Shown here: positions 5,581 to 13,100 of the stretch, piece by piece
Position numbering within the stretch: position 1 is the stretch's first letter
Layout: every line of letters starts with the position of its first letter
Assembly (NCBI GenBank): GCA_035456205.1
Contig: DATIDQ010000198.1
Span: forward strand, 1-14,654
Direction of reading: 5' to 3'
From: UBA7239 sp035456205
Lineage (GTDB): Bacteria; Pseudomonadota; Gammaproteobacteria; Pseudomonadales; UBA7239
Length of the DNA: 14,654 bases
Program-made: the position numbers and the translations under genes
Notes under the pieces: model-generated
What the model was told of the DNA's origin: nothing
Seen by the model: only the letters and a program-made list of their open reading frames with translations
Database searches by the model: none

Positions 5581-7287
5581 ATGACAGACGCAATCAAATG
5601 GGATCACACAGTCGACGTGTTGGTGGTTGGCTCCGGTGGCGGTGCAATGGTTGCGGCCATCCGCGCAAAAGATAATGGCGCAGATACCTTGATGCTGGAA
5701 AAGACTGACAAATACGGCGGCAACACTGCAATGAGTGGTGGTGTGATCTGGGTTCCGAATAGCCATTTGATGGCGGCTAAAGGTTTGAAAGACAATGCTG
5801 AAAAAGGTTTCCAGTATCTGAAAGGCCTGATCGGTGATGCAGTGCCGGATGTGCGTATCCGTTCCTACATCGAAAAAGCACCGGAAATGTTGAAGTGGCT
5901 GCATGAAAAAACTGCGCTGCGTTTTGAATCGCTGGAGTTGTATCCGGATTATTACCCGGACGTTGCCGGGTACATGGAAGGTGGTCGCAGCCATGATCCC
6001 AAGGCATTTAATGCCGCGTTATTGGGCGATGAATTTGAAAACCTGCGCGGCCAACATCCACAAACATTAATCTTTAATATTTTTACCATGGAGACTATGG
6101 AATTTCGCGCAGTCTTCAAAAAAGAAAAAGGCTGGATGGGCGTATTCATTCGTGTATTTTTCCAATGGTTGTTTGATTTTGGTTATCGGTTGAAATTCAG
6201 GAAGCGTAGCCGTCGATTGACGTTGGGTAATTCGGTGGCGGGCTCATTGCGCAAATCCATGTTGGATAGAAAAATTCCCTTGTGGCTCAACTGTGGTTTG
6301 AAAGAGCTAGTAGTGGAAGATGGAAAAGTGATCGGGGCTATTGCCGAAAAAAATGGTCAGCCATTTCGCATTCGCGCCAAAAAAGGTGTGATTCTTGGTG
6401 CGGGCGGTTTTGAAAAAAACCAGCAAATGCGCGAACAGTATTTGCCTACGCCGACACACATTTCATGGACTGCCGGTTCGCCGGGCAACACAGGTGATGC
6501 GCACCGTGCAGGTCTGGCGATTGGCGCTGACGTAAAATTTATGGATGACGCATGGTGGGGGCCAACCGTAGTGGTTCCGGGCGAAGCGCAAGCTCGTATG
6601 ATGATTGTGGAAAAATCACTGCCGGGTTGCGCATTTGTCGATATGAATGGTAAGCGTTATACCGATGAAGCGGCGCCGTATATCACGGTGGTGCAGGATA
6701 TGTACAAACGCGAACGCGAAGGCACGCAGGCTGTGCCGAGCTGGATGATTTTCGGCAAGGATTATCGCCAGAAGTATCCATGCGGCCCAGTGTTCCCCGG
6801 CGAGATGATGAAAGACGGCGCAGTGCCCAAAGAATTGTGGGACAGCTATATTTTCAAAGCGGACAGTGTTGAAGAGCTGGCGCAAAAAATTGGCGTGAGC
6901 AATATAGAAAATCTGAAACAGACTATCGCGAACATGAATGAGTACGCGAAAACCGGTAAAGATCTGGAATACGATAAGGGCGGCAATGAATATGACCGTT
7001 TTTACGGTGACGATCAAACCGGTTTTCCAAATCCTTGTTTGATGCCGATTGAAGCGCCGTACTACGCAGTGAAAGTACACGCGGGCGAATTGGGCACAAA
7101 GGGCGGTTTGAATGCTGATGAAAAAGCACGTGTGCTGGATAAAGACGGCAAGGTGATTCCGGGCTTGTACGTTATCGGCAACAATTCAGCTGCATTGATG
7201 GGACCAACGTATGCGGGCGCAGGTTCCACGATTGGCCCGGCTATGGCGTTTGGTTATGTCGCCGCCGATGATGTGATGGGTAAATAA
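5581..7287 (+). CDS. 3-ketosteroid delta-1-dehydrogenase-like FAD flavoprotein
   Basis: A 568-residue flavoprotein of the FAD_binding_2 family (fumarate reductase / 3-ketosteroid dehydrogenase group). The FAD site is VDVLVVGSGGGAMVAAIRA, with Glu40 after the second strand, then YGGNTAMSGGVIWVP. The C-terminal YAGAGSTIGPAMAFGY has Tyr544 and Gly548 in the same spacing as the Tyr487/Gly491 active-site pair known from Rhodococcus KstD1. The Tyr-rich YPDYYPDVAGY (121-131) sits where KstD1 has Tyr119. The His/Arg catalytic set of fumarate reductases is not apparent. This favours 1,2-dehydrogenation of a 3-keto steroid or a similar cyclic enone. Residues 184-212 are a hydrophobic then basic insert that might touch membranes. 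Start: ATG at 5581 with GGAG seven bases upstream; a TTG at 5575 is less likely. No other steroid-degradation genes are nearby, so the true substrate is open. Confidence 0.75.
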   Translation: MTDAIKWDHTVDVLVVGSGGGAMVAAIRAKDNGADTLMLEKTDKYGGNTAMSGGVIWVPNSHLMAAKGLKDNAEKGFQYLKGLIGDAVPDVRIRSYIEKAPEMLKWLHEKTALRFESLELYPDYYPDVAGYMEGGRSHDPKAFNAALLGDEFENLRGQHPQTLIFNIFTMETMEFRAVFKKEKGWMGVFIRVFFQWLFDFGYRLKFRKRSRRLTLGNSVAGSLRKSMLDRKIPLWLNCGLKELVVEDGKVIGAIAEKNGQPFRIRAKKGVILGAGGFEKNQQMREQYLPTPTHISWTAGSPGNTGDAHRAGLAIGADVKFMDDAWWGPTVVVPGEAQARMMIVEKSLPGCAFVDMNGKRYTDEAAPYITVVQDMYKREREGTQAVPSWMIFGKDYRQKYPCGPVFPGEMMKDGAVPKELWDSYIFKADSVEELAQKIGVSNIENLKQTIANMNEYAKTGKDLEYDKGGNEYDRFYGDDQTGFPNPCLMPIEAPYYAVKVHAGELGTKGGLNADEKARVLDKDGKVIPGLYVIGNNSAALMGPTYAGAGSTIGPAMAFGYVAADDVMGK

Positions 7288-7293
7288 TTTACC
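7279..7293. repeat. Palindrome joining two convergent stop codons
   Basis: GGTAAA-TAA-TTTACC is a perfect 6-bp inverted repeat. The central TAA is the stop of the KstD-like gene, and the right arm contains the stop of the carbonic anhydrase-like gene on the other strand. There is no T-run and little GC, so it is a poor terminator. Confidence 0.35.
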
Positions 7294-7825
7294 GGTATTT
7301 CTCTTTCAGTTTGCTGTAGTTGTTGGCGCTGTATGTGAAAAAGGATTTTTCTTTTTCCGTCAGCGCCCTCGCTTGCTTGGCCGGACTGCCAACATAAAGA
7401 AAACCACTCGCTAGTCTTTTGCCCGGCGGCACCAGACAGCCAGCGGCGACCACAACCTCATCCTCCACTACCACACCATCCATCACAATCGCTCCAATGC
7501 CAATCAACACGCGATTACCAATGGTGCAACCGTGTAAAACTACGCGATGACCAACAGTTACATCATCCCCTAGCGTCAGCGGAAAACCTTCTGGTTCGTA
7601 GGGGCCTGCATGCGTGATATGCAGCACGGAACCGTCTTGAATGCTGCAACGTGCTCCGATGCGTATGCGATGCATGTCGCCGCGTATTACCGTGTGTGGC
7701 CAGACAGAGCAGTCGTCACCAAGGTGTACGTCGCCAATGACGACAGCCATGGCATCAATGTAAACACGTTCACCCAGTGTTGGAGTGATACCTTCATGTG
7801 ATCTGATGCTGGCGTGTTGTGGCAT
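7289..7825 (-). CDS. Gamma-class carbonic anhydrase-like hexapeptide-repeat protein
   Basis: A 178-residue left-handed beta-helix protein of the YrdA/PaaY/gamma-carbonic anhydrase group, expected to form trimers with metal sites between subunits. Hexapeptide repeats (IGDVHLGDDCSVW, VIRGDMHRIRIGARCSIQDGSVLH, LGDDVTVGHRVVLHGCTIGNRVLIGIGAIV) fill residues 20-135, followed by a C-terminal helix. The three metal ligands of the family are present (His69, His93, His98), as are the Arg48/Asp50 and Gln63 positions. The acidic loop of the archetypal archaeal enzyme is missing, as in most bacterial relatives, so activity as a carbonic anhydrase is uncertain. Start: ATG at 7823-7825, with GGAG six bases upstream on this strand. 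It is divergent from prlC and converges on the KstD-like gene with one base between stops. Confidence 0.9.
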   Translation of the reverse strand: MPQHASIRSHEGITPTLGERVYIDAMAVVIGDVHLGDDCSVWPHTVIRGDMHRIRIGARCSIQDGSVLHITHAGPYEPEGFPLTLGDDVTVGHRVVLHGCTIGNRVLIGIGAIVMDGVVVEDEVVVAAGCLVPPGKRLASGFLYVGSPAKQARALTEKEKSFFTYSANNYSKLKEKYR

Positions 7826-7827
7826 GG

Positions 7828-7859
7828 TTGGCTCCAGTCTGAATGGCAGGGGATATAAT
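7828..7859 (+). promoter_or_regulatory. Candidate promoter for prlC, overlapping that of the divergent gene
   Basis: A perfect TATAAT at 7854-7859 lies 31 bases before the prlC ATG. The nearest -35-like hexamer is TTGGCT at 7828-7833, with a long 20-base spacer. On the other strand the same block reads TATTAT, so the 65-base gap between the two start codons probably holds overlapping divergent promoters. Confidence 0.45.
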
Positions 7860-7890
7860 AACGCCTCTTTTCCATGCGTGATGAAGTGTC

Positions 7891-9951
7891 ATGAATCTGA
7901 ATGTTGTTGCAAACCCGTTGTTGTTGGATGAAGCGTTACCGACATTCACGGCAATCCAGCCTGAGCATATTGAACCTGCTATTAACAGGATTATTGAAGA
8001 TAACTTGTTGGTGATTGAGCGTTTACTGCAAAACGTAGCACCTGACTGGCAAACATTGATCCAGCCGCTACACAATTTGAATGATCGTCTGGAAAAAGCG
8101 TGGGCACCTGTTAGCCATATGAACGCTGTGATCCAGAATGATGCATTACGCGCCGCGCATGATGCCTGTCTTCCGAAACTATCTGAGTACCATACGCTGC
8201 TTGGCCAACACGCTGGTTTGTTTGCGGCGTACACATTTATCCGGAGTAGTCAGCAGTTTCATACTTTATCAACTGCGCAAAAAAAGACCATTGAGAATTC
8301 CTTGCGGGATTTTCGTCTGTCAGGCATTGATCTTGATGAAGAAAAGCAGAAGCGTTTTGCTGCCATAAGTTCACGCTTGTCAGAATTAAGTAGTCTTTTT
8401 TCTAACCATGTTCTGGATGCAACGCAAGCATGGAGCAAGCTTTTAGCGAGCGATGACGATTTGCCAGGGTTGCCAGAAACGGCACGCAATCTGGCAAAAG
8501 CCCAGGCGCTTGCAAGACAGCAGGAAGGGTTTTTGTTAACCCTGGACGCGCCTTGTTATGTTGCGGTAATGACTTATGCAAATAATCGTGAGTTGCGCAG
8601 GGAAATGTATGAGGCTTATGTGACCCGTGCTTCCGAGTGTGGGCCGCAGGCCAATAAATTTGATAACACGGCTATTATTCAAGAAACGTTGGCATTGCGT
8701 TTTGAGTTGGCCAACTTGTTGGGTTTTACAGATTATGCTGAATATTCTTTGGCTACGAAAATGGCTGAAACGCCGCAGCATGTTGTTGATTTTTTGTGGC
8801 AGCTGGTGGGGGCATCAAAGGCTGCTGCGTTGTTTGAATTCAATCAACTCAAGCAATTTGCAGCGGAGCAATACGGTTTGCATGAACTGCAAAGCTGGGA
8901 TGTTGCCTGGCTGTCTGAAAAACTGAGAGAAAAGTCTTTTGCTGTTGATCAGGAGCAATTGCGCCAGTATTTTCCGTTATCTGTGGTGCTATCCGGGTTA
9001 TTTTCTGTCATAAAGAAATTATTCTCGGTAGATATTGTGCAAGAGAAGGATGTTGATTTATGGCATTCTGATGCGGGTGCTTATGCTGTTGTGCGTGATG
9101 ACAACGTAATTGCCAGATTCTATACAGATCTCTATGCGCGGGATAATAAGCGTGGTGGCGCATGGATGGGGGATTGCCGCGTTCGCAGAGTGCTTGATGA
9201 TGGATCCATGCAATTGCCAGTGGCATTTCTGGTATGCAATTTTATGCCGCCATCCAATGCACAGCCTTGCCTGCTCACTTTTAATGATGTGACCACGCTG
9301 TTCCACGAGTTTGGTCATGGATTGCATCATATGTTGACACAAGTGGATTGCGCGCCTGTTTCTGGTATCAACGGTGTAGAGTGGGATGCTGTGGAATTGC
9401 CCAGTCAGTTTCTGGAAAACTGGTGTTGGCATCCTGACGTTATTCCAATGATTTCATCGCATTTCGAAACCGGAGAAGCATTGCCTGTTGATATGCTGGA
9501 CAAAATGCTGGCAGCAAAAAACTTTCAGTCCGGCATCCAGATGCTCAGGCAGCTTGAATTTTCCTTGTTCGATTTCCTTCTGCACTGGAAGCATGACCAA
9601 CATCAATCAGTGCAGCCAGTAATAGACGAGGTCCGGCGTGAGACGGCATTGATACCGGCGCCATTGTTTAATCGTTTTCAGAACAGTTTCACGCATATTT
9701 TTGCTGGTGGGTATGCAGCAGGTTATTACAGTTATAAGTGGGCAGAGGTCCTGTCGGCGGATGCGTTTTCTGCATTTGAGGAAAGCGGTATTTTTGACGC
9801 GGCCACTAGCGGTAGGTTTTTGGCAGAGGTACTTGAATCTGGTGGAACAGAGGATGCCATGACCCTGTTTCGACGCTTCAGGGGACGTGAACCCAATGCT
9901 GATGCTTTATTGCGGCACGCAGATCTCGCGAGGCGAGAGGGGGTTGCATGA
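7891..9951 (+). CDS. prlC: Oligopeptidase A (M3 family zinc metallopeptidase)
   Basis: Cytoplasmic zinc endopeptidase of the M3 (thimet oligopeptidase) family. It degrades short peptides, including cleaved signal peptides in E. coli. Length is 686 residues against about 680 in E. coli. The zinc site is HEFGH at 472-476 (His472, Glu473, His476), with the third ligand Glu502 in DAVELPSQFLENW. The family-typical N-terminus (NPLLLDEALPTFTAIQPEHIEPAI) and the C-terminal GGYAAGYYSYKWAEVLSADAF substrate-binding Tyr/Gly segment are both present. The ATG at 7891 is the first possible start after an in-frame stop at 7882; its Shine-Dalgarno (GATGAAG) is mediocre. It overlaps the next gene by 4 bases, so the two are translationally coupled. 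Nothing is missing or truncated. Confidence 0.96.
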   Translation: MNLNVVANPLLLDEALPTFTAIQPEHIEPAINRIIEDNLLVIERLLQNVAPDWQTLIQPLHNLNDRLEKAWAPVSHMNAVIQNDALRAAHDACLPKLSEYHTLLGQHAGLFAAYTFIRSSQQFHTLSTAQKKTIENSLRDFRLSGIDLDEEKQKRFAAISSRLSELSSLFSNHVLDATQAWSKLLASDDDLPGLPETARNLAKAQALARQQEGFLLTLDAPCYVAVMTYANNRELRREMYEAYVTRASECGPQANKFDNTAIIQETLALRFELANLLGFTDYAEYSLATKMAETPQHVVDFLWQLVGASKAAALFEFNQLKQFAAEQYGLHELQSWDVAWLSEKLREKSFAVDQEQLRQYFPLSVVLSGLFSVIKKLFSVDIVQEKDVDLWHSDAGAYAVVRDDNVIARFYTDLYARDNKRGGAWMGDCRVRRVLDDGSMQLPVAFLVCNFMPPSNAQPCLLTFNDVTTLFHEFGHGLHHMLTQVDCAPVSGINGVEWDAVELPSQFLENWCWHPDVIPMISSHFETGEALPVDMLDKMLAAKNFQSGIQMLRQLEFSLFDFLLHWKHDQHQSVQPVIDEVRRETALIPAPLFNRFQNSFTHIFAGGYAAGYYSYKWAEVLSADAFSAFEESGIFDAATSGRFLAEVLESGGTEDAMTLFRRFRGREPNADALLRHADLARREGVA

Positions 9952-10202
9952 GTCAATTGCCGGATACTCCGAAGCGCTTTGTTGCCGGCGCCAAATGCCC
10001 TCAATGCCAGATGGTAGATAAGGTGGTTATGTTCCGTAAGGATGGCATACAGTATCAGGCCTGTGTCAGCTGTGGCTATCAGGACGAAATGGCTTTTGAA
10101 AGGAGCTTTCGGGAGCTGGAAACCCGAGTCAATCGTACGGCTGATGAAAAGCTTGACGAGGTTGCTGTAGTGCGTCTGATTGATCCCACCCAAAATGACT
10201 AG
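9948..10202 (+). CDS. Small zinc-ribbon protein, YheV type (DUF2387)
   Basis: An 84-residue protein with two zinc knuckles, Cys17-x-x-Cys20 and Cys39-x-x-Cys42, 18 residues apart, forming a zinc ribbon. A charged, probably helical tail follows. The opening PKRFVAGAKCPQCQ and the CVSCGYQDEM segment match the uncharacterised YheV/DUF2387 family. It starts inside the last codons of prlC (ATGA overlap) with a ribosome site in the prlC 3' end (GAGAGGGGG, about 9935-9943). No function is known for the family; DNA, RNA or protein binding is possible. The strict coupling to a zinc peptidase suggests a related role, but this is inference. Confidence 0.85.
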   Translation: MSQLPDTPKRFVAGAKCPQCQMVDKVVMFRKDGIQYQACVSCGYQDEMAFERSFRELETRVNRTADEKLDEVAVVRLIDPTQND

Positions 10203-10205
10203 AGT

Positions 10206-10237
10206 GGATTATCCCTACGTTTGATAACCGTTTTTTT
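10206..10237 (+). terminator. Probable intrinsic terminator of the prlC operon
   Basis: GGATTATC (10206-10213) can pair with GATAACC (10223-10229), leaving one bulged A and a 9-base loop. One base later comes a run of seven T (10231-10237). The stem is A/T-rich and therefore weak, but the position just after the stop codon fits. Confidence 0.55.
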
Positions 10238-10248
10238 GTATCTGCCTG

Positions 10249-10277
10249 TTTACCCCGTGTAGGGGGGTGACTATAAT
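10249..10277 (+). promoter_or_regulatory. Sigma70 promoter of the cytochrome oxidase operon
   Basis: TTTACC (10249-10254, 4 of 6) and a perfect TATAAT (10272-10277) are separated by the ideal 17 bases. Transcription would start near 10284, giving a leader of about 65 bases before the coxB ATG. A short dyad, ACCCC (10252-10256) and GGGGT (10264-10268), lies in the -35/spacer region and could be an operator. Confidence 0.65.
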
Positions 10278-10349
10278 TGCGGCGCTTTGTCGCACCCCTT
10301 TGTGTGTGCGTATCACATCTTTCATTTTATAACGACGGAGAATAAGGGC

Positions 10350-11510
10350 ATGCATTCTAAAGCCAAAAGGCTGCTAGCGCTCTTGCTTGGCCCTGCGCTG
10401 TTGTCTGCCAACACTAATGTGTGGGCAGATCTTGCTGATCGCAGTACGCTCAATATGTCACCTGGGGTCACCCTGCTGGGTCGGGATATTTATGACTTGC
10501 ACATGATGGCGATCTGGGTGTCGGTAGCGATTGGCGTCGTGGTGTTCACCGTGATGTTTTATTCCCTGATCGCGCACCGTAAATCCTCGGGGCGCCAGGC
10601 CGACCACTGGCACGAGCACTTGGGCGCAGAATTGGCCTGGACATTGATTCCGTTTCTTATTCTTGGCTGGATGGCTTGGCCTGCTATCCAGACGCTATTA
10701 AAGGTATATGACACCGACGAGCCGGTGATTGATATTGTCGTTACGGGCTACCAGTGGAAATGGAAGTATGAATATATTGGTGCTACTCCAGCGGATAGCA
10801 TCAGCTTTTTCTCTAATCTAGCCACGCCGCAAGATGAAATTCATGGCAAGAAAGAAAAAAGTGAATTTTATCTTCTGGAGGTGGATGAGCCCATCCATAT
10901 TCCGGTGCAAACAAAAGTACGTTTCCTGATTACGGGCAATGATGTTATCCACTCGTGGTGGGTTCCTGAGTTGGCTGTCAAGAAAGACGCTGTTCCCGGT
11001 ATCGTTAATGAGTCTTGGACCAAGGCGGAGAAGGTTGGTATATACCGTGGTCAATGTGCCGAGCTGTGTGGCAAGGATCATGGATTTATGCCAATTGTTG
11101 TCGTGGTAGAAGAAAGGGCTGATTACGACAAATGGTTAAATGGCAAAAAAGCTGAAGCTAAGAAATTGCATGAATTGATGGCGCAAACATTCACCCTGGA
11201 AGAGCAGATTGCACGCGGTGAGAAAGTTTATAACTCTACGTGCGTATCGTGTCATGGAGCAAAAGGTGAGGGCGGTGTGGGTAAACCTATTGCCGGTAGC
11301 AAAATTGCGACAGGTCCTCTCGAAGAGCATCTGAAAGTAGCAATTTCTGGTCGCCCAGGTACTGCGATGCCAGCGTTCGGTAATAGCCTGAATGATCTGG
11401 ATCTGGCTGCGGTGGTGACTTATCAGCGTAATGCGTTCGGCAACAATATGGGTGACAGTCTTCAGGCTGTAGATGTGTACAAGTTCAAGAGCAAGAAGAG
11501 TGGGGAGTAA
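10350..11510 (+). CDS. coxB: Cytochrome c oxidase subunit II with fused cytochrome c domain (caa3-like)
   Basis: Accepts electrons and passes them through the CuA centre to subunit I. The 386-residue precursor has a signal peptide (residues 1-26, basic KAKR then LLALLLGPALL, likely cut after VWA). Two membrane helices follow (about 50-74 and 95-116), then the periplasmic cupredoxin domain with the aromatic GYQWKW patch (133-138). The CuA ligands are complete: His201, Cys236, Glu238, Cys240, His244, Met247. A linker leads to a C-terminal class I cytochrome c domain with the haem motif CVSCH (298-302) and axial Met340 in GTAMPAF. The fusion makes this a caa3-like oxidase. Start: ATG at 10350 with GGAG nine bases upstream; a frame start at 10287 would precede the signal peptide with unrelated residues. 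First gene of the cox operon. Confidence 0.96.
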   Translation: MHSKAKRLLALLLGPALLSANTNVWADLADRSTLNMSPGVTLLGRDIYDLHMMAIWVSVAIGVVVFTVMFYSLIAHRKSSGRQADHWHEHLGAELAWTLIPFLILGWMAWPAIQTLLKVYDTDEPVIDIVVTGYQWKWKYEYIGATPADSISFFSNLATPQDEIHGKKEKSEFYLLEVDEPIHIPVQTKVRFLITGNDVIHSWWVPELAVKKDAVPGIVNESWTKAEKVGIYRGQCAELCGKDHGFMPIVVVVEERADYDKWLNGKKAEAKKLHELMAQTFTLEEQIARGEKVYNSTCVSCHGAKGEGGVGKPIAGSKIATGPLEEHLKVAISGRPGTAMPAFGNSLNDLDLAAVVTYQRNAFGNNMGDSLQAVDVYKFKSKKSGE

Positions 11511-11516
11511 GTAACA

Positions 11517-13070
11517 ATGGCACACGGTCCAGCTAAAGGTTTGAGCCGGTGGTTGTTCGCCACCAACCACAAAGATATCGGTTCGATGTATCTGTGGTTC
11601 AGCTTCGCGATGTTTATTTTGGGTGGCTCTTTTGCCATGGTCATCCGTGCTGAGCTATTTCAGCCGGGCCTACAATTGGTGCGGCCAGAATTTTTTAATC
11701 AGATGACTACTATGCATGGCTTGGTGATGGTATTTGGCGCCATCATGCCTTCATTTGTAGGCTTGGCCAACTGGATGATTCCGATGATGATTGGTGCACC
11801 AGATATGGCGTTGCCGCGCATGAATAACTTTTCATTCTGGTTATTGCCTTTTGCGTTCCTGATTTTGGCTTCAACACTTTTTATGGCTGGTGGCGGCCCT
11901 AACTTTGGTTGGACTTTTTATGCGCCACTTTCCACAACGTATGCACCACCTTCGGTAACTTTTTTCATATTTGCTGTTCACGTAATGGGAGCCTCTTCCA
12001 TTATGGGTTCTATTAACATTATTGCGACCGTGCTGAATTTACGTGCTCCTGGCATGACGTTGATGAAAATGCCTTTATTTGTATGGACTTGGTTAATTAC
12101 AGCATTTTTGCTGATAGCTGTTATGCCAGTGCTGGCAGGTGCCGTCACTATGATGTTGATGGATATTCATTTCGGCACGTCATTTTTTAGTGCTGCTGGT
12201 GGTGGTGATCCGGTATTGTTCCAACACGTATTCTGGTTCTTTGGTCATCCAGAGGTATACATTATTATCCTGCCGGCTTTTGGTGTGGTGTCGCAGATTA
12301 TCCCTACTTTTTCGCGTAAGCCATTGTTTGGTTATAGCTCAATGGTGTATGCCACTGCTTCTATAGCGTTTTTGTCTTTCATTGTATGGGCTCACCACAT
12401 GTATGTTGTAGGTATGCCTATTGCGGGTGAAATGTACTTCATGATTGCCACAATGCTGATTGCGGTACCGACAGGGGTTAAAGTTTTTAACTGGGTGGCG
12501 ACAATGTTTCGCGGATCCATTAGTTTTGAAACACCTATGCTTTTCTGTATAGCGTTTATTATCTTGTTCACAACAGGCGGCTTTTCCGGCTTGATGTTGT
12601 CGCTTGCGCCATCTGATTTCCAGTATCACGACAGCTATTTTGTGGTGGCACACTTTCATTATGTAATGGTGGCGGGTGCAGTGTTTTCTATGTCGGCGGC
12701 CGTTTATTACTGGTTGCCTAAATGGTGTGGTCGTATGTATTCCGAAGCGATGGGTAAGACCCATTTCTGGATTTCATTTATCGGCTTCAACCTCACTTTC
12801 TTTCCGCAGCATTTTGTTGGATTGGCGGGTATGCCACGTCGTATTCCAGACTACAACCTGATTTTTGCCGACTGGAATATGGTTTCGTCTATTGGTGCGT
12901 TTATTTACGGTTCCTCTCAGATCCTGTTTTTGTTTAACGTGATTCGTACCATTGTTGCAGGTAAGCCGAGTACCGAAGCAAAAACCTGGGATGGTGCAGA
13001 AGGTCTGGAATGGACTGTTCCAAGCCCCGCGCCCTACCACACATTCAGTGTGCCGCCTCAGGTTTCGTAA
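11517..13070 (+). CDS. coxA: Cytochrome c oxidase subunit I (aa3-type, A1 class)
   Basis: Catalytic, proton-pumping subunit in the inner membrane, 517 residues with about 12 helices. All ligands are visible: His67 and His381 for haem a, His379 for haem a3, and His244, His293 and His294 for CuB. Tyr248 (GHPEVY) is the residue cross-linked to His244. The gating Glu246 in the same motif, D-channel Asp96 (GAPDMALPRMNN) and K-channel Lys322 (VPTGVKVFNW) are all present, which places it in the A1 class. The ATG at 11517 follows the coxB stop by six bases. Its ribosome site GGGGAG (11502-11507) overlaps the coxB 3' end, so translation is probably coupled. No missing key residue was found. Confidence 0.98.
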   Translation: MAHGPAKGLSRWLFATNHKDIGSMYLWFSFAMFILGGSFAMVIRAELFQPGLQLVRPEFFNQMTTMHGLVMVFGAIMPSFVGLANWMIPMMIGAPDMALPRMNNFSFWLLPFAFLILASTLFMAGGGPNFGWTFYAPLSTTYAPPSVTFFIFAVHVMGASSIMGSINIIATVLNLRAPGMTLMKMPLFVWTWLITAFLLIAVMPVLAGAVTMMLMDIHFGTSFFSAAGGGDPVLFQHVFWFFGHPEVYIIILPAFGVVSQIIPTFSRKPLFGYSSMVYATASIAFLSFIVWAHHMYVVGMPIAGEMYFMIATMLIAVPTGVKVFNWVATMFRGSISFETPMLFCIAFIILFTTGGFSGLMLSLAPSDFQYHDSYFVVAHFHYVMVAGAVFSMSAAVYYWLPKWCGRMYSEAMGKTHFWISFIGFNLTFFPQHFVGLAGMPRRIPDYNLIFADWNMVSSIGAFIYGSSQILFLFNVIRTIVAGKPSTEAKTWDGAEGLEWTVPSPAPYHTFSVPPQVS

Positions 13071-13100
13071 TAACTGGTTGTAGAGCAGTGACATTGTAGA

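Noticed and set aside
6616..7080. Minus-strand open frame of 154 codons inside the KstD-like gene
   Set aside because: Antisense shadow of a well-supported gene, with no recognisable domain and an amino acid composition typical of a complementary frame.
10287..10349. Upstream start for coxB
   Set aside because: It lies only a few bases after the predicted transcription start, and it would place a His/Phe-rich stretch before a complete signal peptide.
12339..12764. Minus-strand open frame of 141 codons inside coxA
   Set aside because: His/Arg/Cys-rich shadow of the conserved subunit I sequence; every conserved residue is explained by the plus strand.
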